NCBI RefSeq assembly: GCF_014805685.1
Contig: NW_025804663.1
Location: 304,501-368,500 of the forward strand
Direction: 5' to 3'
From: Silurus meridionalis
Lineage: Eukaryota > Chordata > Actinopteri > Siluriformes > Siluridae
DNA length: 64,000 bases
A program made the translations under genes and the position numbers. The notes below the pieces were generated by a model that had not been told where the DNA came from, searched no databases, and was given only the letters and a program-made list of their open reading frames with translations. The first letter of the stretch is position 1. Every line of letters starts with the position of its first letter. Positions 58,185-64,000 of the stretch are shown here, one piece after another.

Positions 58185-59711
58185 ATGTACCTCCACCTCG
58201 CTAGGCTCTTCTCAACCTGCTCCTTACTCTCACCACAAATCACAATATCATCCGCAAACATCATAGTCCACAGAGACTCCTGTCTGACCTCGTCCGTCAA
58301 CCTGTCCATCACCACTGCAAACAGGAAAGAGCTCAGGGCCGATCCTTGATGCAGTCCAACCTTCACCTTGAACCAGTCTGTCGTTCCTACTGCATGCTTC
58401 ACTGCTGTCACACTGTCCTCATACATGTCCTGCACCAGGTACCAGCACACTCCTTCTCCATTCCTCAGGCATCCTCTCACCTTCCAGAATCTTGTTAAAC
58501 AATCTGGTTAAAAACTCCACTGCATCTCTCCTAAACATCTCCATGCTTCTACCGGTATGTCATCTGGTCCAACCGACTTTCCACTCTTCATCCTCTTAAT
58601 CGCTGCTCTCGCTTCCTCCTTACTAATACTATCTACATCCTGCTTCAACAACTCCACATCATCCAACCTTTTTGCTCTCTCTCTGATTTTCCTTGTTCAT
58701 CAGCTGCTCAAAATATTACCTCCACCTTCTCAACACACTCTCCTCACTAGTCGACACATTTCCACCTCCATCCTTTATTGCTCTAACTTGCAACACATCC
58801 TTCCCAGCTCGGTTCCTCTGCCTGGCCAATCGCTACAAATCCTTTTCTCCTTCCTTAGTGTCCCACTTCTCCTACAGCTCCTCATATGCCTCTTCCTTGG
58901 CTTTCACCACATCCCTCTTTACCTGCTGCTGCATCTCCTTGTACTCCTGCCTACTTTTCCCATCACTCTGTCGATCCCACTTCTGTTTTGTTAATCTCTT
59001 TCCCTTATGCTCTCCTGCACTTCCTCATTACACCTGCAGTAGTTTCCCAATCATCCAGCACCTCTTTACCACCACCGAGCTCCAGTCTGACCTCTTCCCT
59101 GAACCTTACACTACACTCTTCCTCCTTCAGTTTCCACCATCTTATTCTTCGTTCACTCTTCACTCTCCTCCTCTTCTTCACCTCCAAAACCATCCTACAG
59201 ACCACCATCCGATGCTGTCTAGTGACACTGCCCCCCCCAAACACCTTACAGTCTCCAATCTCCTTCAGGTTGCAGCTCCTACATAAAACATAGTTCACCT
59301 GTGTGCACCTTCCTCCACTCTTATACGTCACCCTATGATCCTTCTTCTTCTTAAAATACGTGTTCTCCACTGCCATTGTCATCCTTTTAGCAAAATCTAC
59401 CACCATCTGCCCTTCCACATTCCTCTCCTTAAAGCCATACCTACCATCACCTCCTCATCACCTCTGTTCCCTTCACCTACATGCCCATTAAAGTCTGCCC
59501 CAATCACCAATCATTCTTTTCTAGGTCCACCTTCTACCACTTCATCTAATTCACTCCAAAATCTTTCATTCTCCTCCATCTCACAACCCACTTGTGGAGC
59601 AGAAGCACTGATGACATTTATCATCATTCCTTCAACTTCCAGCTTCACGGTTATCACCCTATCAGAAACTCTCTTCACCTCCACTACACTCTTACTGTAG
59701 TCTTCCTTCAA
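58031..59711 (-). pseudogene. RTE RT palm, linker and endonuclease, broken
   Basis: Successive frames carry the palm ([50 protein letters not shown]), the linker (degenerate, 58560-59000) and the endonuclease (59005-59418: QMVVDFAKRMTMAVENTYF, SGGRCTQVNYVLCR; 59511-59711: VEVKRVSDRVITVKLEVEG, SASAPQVGCEMEE). Several frameshifts. The start of the endonuclease (LNVGTMTGKG) is lost. Confidence 0.83.
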
Positions 59712-59737
59712 AATCCCCCCTACACCATTTCTCTTTT

Positions 59738-59905
59738 GATGGGGTTTACGTTTGTTTTACAGATTTTTCCTGGATTATAGTTTTATAACAGCTTTATTTA
59801 GTGCTGGATGAAGATTGTAATATTGTGCTAGATCAGCTTTTAACATTGACCTCACTGTCAGCAGATCAAACTTCCCCCTGAATTCTAAATGAAGCCTTTT
59901 TGTTG
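59738..59905 (-). other. Putative host exon fragment fused to the RTE 5' end (left copy)
   Basis: About 168 bp that is not RTE sequence lies at the RTE 5' truncation point. On the minus strand it encodes KRLHLEFRGKFDLLTVRSM, then LKADLAQYYNLHPALNKAV, and stops, followed by a short 3'UTR-like stretch. The inverted counterpart at 60505-60671 is about 96% identical and keeps the same frame. The protein is unknown to me. Confidence 0.7.
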
Positions 59906-60165
59906 ATATGCACATGTTGATATGGTCCAAAACATATGATGTGTAAATGTCCATGTCTGTGTGAGAGTCCAGTGTGCCCTGTAAGACAAACATGTTCCAG
60001 TCAGTATCCTGAAACATCCTGTAGAGAAAAAATGGTCCCTCTGGCCACACCTTTACTGTCCTCACAGCTGGTTTCACCCGTTTGATCAGTGGTGTGTATT
60101 TGGGTAGCTTGAACAAAGAGAGGCGATGAGACTGACCCAAGTGGGGGAGGGGAATGGCCGTGTAA
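59906..60165 (-). mobile_element. Nimb/Jockey-type LINE, endonuclease C-terminal fragment
   Basis: On the minus strand it encodes LFKLPKYTPLIKRVKPAV, VRTVKVWPEGPFFLYRMFQ, DTDWNMFVLQGT and a YVLDHINMCI-like end, parallel to the end of the endonuclease frame of the complete copy ([29 protein letters not shown]). It is probably the upstream part of the LINE at 56060-56890. Confidence 0.75.
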
Positions 60166-60330
60166 ACCAAACACACACGCACACACACACAAACACACGC
60201 ACACAACATACATTTATACATGGTACATACATTCAATCAAACACACACACAAATAAATAAGCAAAATATAAAAAGAAATGGAAGGAAATGTATAAATTAG
60301 ATGTCAAGCATAGAGGAATCTAATTAGAAG

Positions 60331-60339
60331 TGTGTGTGT

Positions 60340-60374
<35 letters not shown>
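60331..60374. repeat. (GT)n microsatellite
   Basis: GT tract with one C interruption, lying in the putative intron upstream of the exon at 60410. A CA-rich unit (60170-60250) similar to the 55-kb satellite precedes it. Confidence 0.93.
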
Positions 60375-60375
<1 letters not shown>

Positions 60376-60409
60376 TCTAATCTGAGTTAAATTGTGTATC
60401 TTTTACAGC

Positions 60410-60640
60410 AATAAGGTCTTAGACAATCAACACTCAGGAGCTTTGTGTAAGGTTAAAAGTTATCACATTCACCACCTCACAGAGTTTCTGCTTCTTCTAC
60501 CAACAAAAAGGCCTCATTTAGAATTCAGGGGGAAGTTTGATCTGCTGACAGTGAGGTCAATGTTAAAAGCTGATCTAGCACAATATTACAATCTTCATTC
60601 AGCACTAAATAAAGCTGTAATAAAACTATAATCCAGGAAA
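60410..60640 (+). other. Putative terminal exon of an unidentified host gene
   Basis: A convincing acceptor (gtgtatcttttacag, ending 60409) opens a frame of about 74 residues: NKVLDNQHSGALCKVKSYH, IHHLTEFLLLLPTKRPHLEF, RGKFDLLTVRSMLKADLAQ, YYNLHSALNKAVIKL, stop at 60629-60631. The second half is duplicated at 59738-59905 in inverted orientation with two amino-acid changes and one silent change. I do not recognise the family. The RTE at 60672 starts about 40 bp after the stop, where a 3'UTR would be. Confidence 0.5.
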
Positions 60641-60992
60641 AATCTGTAAAAAACGTAAACCCCATTATAAGAGAAATAGTGTAGGGGGGATTCTGAAGGA
60701 AGAGTACAGTAAGAGTGTAGTGGAGGTGAAGAGAGTTTCTGATAGGGTGATGATCGTGAAGCTGGAAGTTGAAGGGATGATGATAAATGTCATCAGTGCT
60801 TATGCTCCACAAGTGGGCTGTGAGATGGAGGAGAAGAAAAAATTCTGGAGTGAATTAGATGAAGTGGTAGAAGGTGTAGGAATGAAAGATTGGTGATTGG
60901 GGCAGACTTTAATGGGCATGTAGGTGAAGGGAACAGAGGTGATGAGGAGGTGATGGTAGGTATGGCCTTAGGAGAGGAATGTAGAAGGGCAG

Positions 60993-61600
60993 ATGGTGGT
61001 AGATTTTGCTAAAAGGATGGAAATGGCAGTGGTGAACACGTATTTTAAGAAGAAGGAGGATCATAGGGTGATGTATAAGAGTGGAGGAAGGTGCACACAG
61101 GTGGACTATGTTCTATGTAGGAGATGCAACCTGAGGGAGATTGGAGACTGTAAGGTGTTGGCGGGGGACAGTGTAGATAGACAGCATCGGATGGTGGTCT
61201 GTAGGATGGTTTTGGAGGTGAAGAAGAAGAAGAGGAGGAGAGTGAGGACTGAAAGAAGAATAAGATGGTGGAAACTGAAGGAGGAAGACTGTAGTGTGAG
61301 GTTCAGGGAAGAGGTCAGACAGGAGCTCGGTGCTGGTTGATTGTGGAACTACTGCAGGAGTGATGAGGGAGACAGATAGAAAAGTACTTGGTGTAACATC
61401 TGGAAATAGAAAGGAAGAAAAAGAGACGTGGTGGTGGAATGAGGAAGTGCAGGAGAGAAGAAGGAGAAAGAGGTTGGAAAAACAGAATTGGGATCGACAG
61501 AGTGATGAGAAAAGTAGGCAGGAGAACAAGGAGCTGCAGCAGCAGGTGAAGAGGGATGTGGTGAAAGCCAAGGAAAAGGCATATGAGGAGCAGTAGGAAA
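60993..61600 (+). pseudogene. RTE endonuclease end and linker, broken
   Basis: The frame 60993-61340 carries QMVVDFAKRMEMAVVNTYF, SGGRCTQVDYVLCRRCN and ARQHRMVV-like sequence to the start of the linker. The frame 61330-61596 continues with DCGTTAGVMRETDRKVLG and ETWWWNEEVQERRRRKRLEK. A deletion around 61332 and a TAG near 61595 end it. Confidence 0.83.
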
Positions 61601-61806
61601 AGTTGGACAGTAAGGAAGGAGAAATGGATTAGTAGCAATTGGCCAGGCAGAGGAACCGAGCTGGGAAGGATGTGCTGCAAGTTAGAGCAATAAAGGATGG
61701 AGATGGAAATGTGTTGACTAGTGAGGAGAGTGTGTTGAGAAGATGGAGGGAGTATTTTAAACAGCTGAGAATTTAGAGAAAGCGTACAACAGGGTGAAGC
61801 GAGGAG

Positions 61807-62651
61807 TTGTGGTATTGTATGAGGAAGTGTGGTGTGTCAGAGAAGTATGTGAGGGTGGTGCAGGACATGTATGAGGACAGTGTGACAGCAGTGAAGTGTG
61901 CAGTAGGAACGACAGACTGGTTCAAGGTGAAGGTTGGACTGCATCAAGGATCGGCTCTAAACCTGTTCCTGTTTGCAGTGGTGATGGACAGGTTGAAGGA
62001 CGAGGTCATACAGGAGTCTCCGTGGACTATGATGTTTGCAGATGATATTGTGATTTGTGGTGGGATTAGGGAGCAGGTTGAGAAGATCCTGGAGAGGTGG
62101 AGGTACATGCTGGAGAGAAGGGGAATGAAAGTCAGTAGGAGTAAGACAGAGTACATGTGTGTGAATGAGAGGGAGGGCAGTGGAGGGGTGCGGTTGCAGG
62201 GAGAAGAGGTGGAGAAGGTGGAGGAGTTCAGGTACCTGGGGTCAACAGTGCAGAGTCATGGAGAGTGTGTTAGAGAAGTGAAGAAGTGCAGGCAGGGTGG
62301 AGTGGGTGGAGAAGAGTGATAGCAGGAGTGATTTGTTATAGAAGAGTATCTGTGAGCGTGAAAGGGAAAGTTTATAGGACTGTGGTGAGACCTGAGATGT
62401 TGTATGGATTAGAGACAGTGGCATTGAGTAAAAGACAGGAAGTGGAGCTGGAGGTAGCAGAGCTGAAGGACATGGGGTATATCAGTAGGAGAATGCTGGG
62501 GATGGAGACACCGGAAAGGAGGAAAAGAGGAAGGCCAAGTAGGAGGTTTTTGGATGTGGTGAGGGAAGACATGCAGGTAGATGGGGTGAAAGAGGCAGAT
62601 GTACAGGACAGGGGGGTATGGAGACGGATGATCCTCTGTGGTGCCCCCTAA
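61807..62651 (+). pseudogene. RTE RT palm and C-terminal region, broken
   Basis: The frame 61807-62319 carries the RT palm: [38 protein letters not shown] and [13 protein letters not shown], then [20 protein letters not shown] base loss near 62285 shifts to 62286-62651 (YRTVVRPEMLYGLETVALS, then RRMILCGAP). The conserved RCGD ending is altered to LCGA. Confidence 0.85.
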
Positions 62652-62664
62652 TGGGAGCAGCTGA

Positions 62665-62719
62665 AAGAAGAAGAAGAAGAAGAAGAAGAAGAAGAAGAAG
62701 AAGAAGAAGAAGAAGAAGA
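62665..62719. repeat. (AAG)n array at the RTE 3' end
   Basis: The AAG tail is expanded to about 18 units, against about 5 in the full-length copy at 10.25 kb. Confidence 0.95.
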
Positions 62720-64000
62720 CAAATATTAATGAATGAATTAATACTTTCCATGTTTTTAATACTCTAATCAACATGTTCATGGACAAATATTAAAGCTTAT
62801 CCAAATGTATGTTACTTATAAGTGAAACTAAACTCAACATTGAGCAAGAAGACTACATTTTCATATAAATGTTTTAAAGTAATTATGGTGTTTTATGTTG
62901 TTTCCACACGGATGGTTTTATTGACGGATGTGTGTTTCATGGCAGATTTTGATGCTTGATTTGAGACTTGGTGCATTGGTAAAACACTTTATTTTCAAAT
63001 ATTTTTTGGTGGAGTTTATTAATTTATTTTAATATCTAAGTAAAAAAGGACGTTGTGAATAAACATGCTGTGTTGAAGGTTTTAATTTTGCCTCATTTAT
63101 AATTATTTTTTTATTTTATTTTATAAAAATTGCACTGCATTAATCGTGCTGTAATAAAATTAGTACAATTAAACCGAATTTGTGCTTACAAGCTAATAAC
63201 GATTTAATTTTAACAACCCTAATGTTTATATAATTAATTTAATTTAAATCAGATTTATTTCTATTAACTTTTTCACAATAGACATTGTCTTAAATATACA
63301 GGTGTATCTCAATAAATTAGAATATCATTTAAAAGGGGGTTAAGCTTGTACATGGTCGTTGAAGGTGTTCCGAGGTTCTTCCACTTTTGAAACACCTCAA
63401 ACGACTTGTCGTAATATCGGCGTATGTCAAACATCCGTCACGTCATACGTCTCTGTGGCAGATTTGACCAGTTTCACACAAAATTTTAGGTTTCCTTTTT
63501 GTTTGAACTCCTTGTCCATTATAAAATCACAGATCTATCTATCTACCTGCTTTTTTATTCTAGTGTACATTTTATGTATTGTATTTTCACTGCAGTGCTG
63601 TGTTTCCTCTCTGCTCATTCTCAGGAACTTTATCTCATAAAGAAAAGCGACTTCACCACTTCTCCGCCTCGAATCCACCATAAAGCTCGACATGATCTCG
63701 GCTTGGACCAATGCGGCTCTTAAAGAGGGAATAAAACACTACGTGGCTCCAATACACTAATTGAAACTGACCCGAGTGCTGCAGAGTGAACGGCCCCCCC
63801 GAGGATCAAAATGCTAATCTAAACAAATCAATATCCATCTCATTTATTCAGCGGATTAGACTGAGAAAGGATTTTATAATCATCGCTGCTGCCAAAAACT
63901 CCTCTCGGCACTTTAGCTTGCTCGCTAGCCCCGCGGTGTAATTTGAATAGTGTCCAAGTAAGCTTTTTGTTTTCCCTCCCCCCTCTTTTAATTTCCTCAT
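62720..64000. other. No recognisable gene; AT-rich DNA
   Basis: The only recurring sequence I recognise is 63298-63345 (acaggtgtatctcaataaat followed by tagaatatcat), which resembles a dispersed fish DNA-transposon end. The short open frames at 63359-63723 have no supporting motif or codon pattern. Confidence 0.5.

Larger units (their letters stand above)
56891..59737 (-). mobile_element. RTE-like LINE, 5'-truncated, with internal tandem duplication
   Basis: The 3' end (CTT repeats, then ggctgctcctattaggg on the plus strand) is at 56893. It includes the C-terminal region twice because of a 582-bp tandem duplication (57021-58184), then the RT palm (58031-58480, [13 protein letters not shown]), the linker and the endonuclease (to 59711). 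A deletion near 58440 joins the sequence before RRSVLVP to VQDMYED, removing RT motifs 0-3. The 5' truncation point is shared with the inverted copy at 60.67 kb. Confidence 0.88.
60672..62719 (+). mobile_element. RTE-like LINE, 5'-truncated, inverted relative to the 56.9-59.7 kb copy
   Basis: It starts in the endonuclease at the same breakpoint as its inverted partner (aagagaaatagtgtagg) and ends in a long AAG array (62665-62719). Two internal deletions are visible: at ~61767 the frame jumps from EYFKQL to DLEKAYNRV, and at ~62470 it drops the FSLGVTRMD...HVQRRD segment. The palm box reads [13 protein letters not shown]. Several frameshifts and stops. Dead copy. Confidence 0.88.

Noticed and set aside
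63298..63345. Full DNA transposon around the tctcaataaattagaatatc motif
   Set aside because: Only one end-like segment is visible, with no inverted partner or target duplication.

Overview
This window is a gene-poor, repeat-dense piece of a bony-fish genome. The evidence is the mix of fish-type non-LTR retrotransposons (L2-like copies ending in GAATT or ACTTG repeats, RTE-like copies ending in AAG repeats, Rex1-like and Nimb/Jockey-like copies), Tc1, hAT and CACTA DNA transposons, a chromodomain Ty3/Gypsy element, tRNA-derived SINEs, and very long CA/GT and GA microsatellites. The order is probably otophysan (catfish-like), but that is an impression and not something the sequence proves. Clade names were assigned by eye from protein motifs and remain provisional.

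Layout. 1-1.6 kb: L2 copy on the minus strand. 2-4.2 kb: microsatellites, one 80-bp near-perfect palindrome, an L2 scrap. 4.25-5.5 kb: truncated RTE. 5.8-7.0 kb: Rex1-like LINE carrying a solo LTR. 7.1-10.3 kb: full-length RTE with a 19-bp target duplication. 10.3-16.6 kb: mostly unassigned, with an L2 tail, a Tc1 remnant and SINEs. 16.6-20.7 kb: two L2 copies, a degenerate minisatellite and SINEs. 21.1-22.5 kb: three hAT elements nested inside one another. 25.4-26.6 kb: the only convincing host protein gene, a secreted double C-type-lectin-domain protein. 30.4-34.4 kb: broken chromodomain Gypsy element on the minus strand. 35-38 kb: LINE scraps in AT-rich DNA. 39.96-43.6 kb: a CACTA/EnSpm-like element that encloses a spliced, intact, cellular-looking reading frame instead of a recognisable transposase. 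44-51.6 kb: L2 ORF1, an L2/CR1-like LINE split by a nearly complete Nimb/Jockey-like LINE. 51.6-54.9 kb: two L2 copies nested in opposite orientation, flanked by a direct repeat. 54.9-56.05 kb: an 18-unit CA-rich higher-order satellite. 56.05-62.7 kb: a Nimb-like LINE interrupted by an RTE, and a second RTE in inverted orientation; both RTE copies carry the same piece of a putative host exon at their 5' end.

How the parts relate. The sequence records successive transposition layers: elements inserted within elements, mostly 5'-truncated LINEs, SINEs sharing their 3' tail with a Rex1-like LINE (the likely source of their reverse transcriptase), and microsatellites expanded inside UTRs. Almost all mobile ORFs are broken. 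Many breaks are single-base, and a 582-bp tandem duplication at 57.0-58.2 kb differs between copies only in homopolymer lengths. Some of the disruption may therefore be sequencing or assembly error rather than biology.
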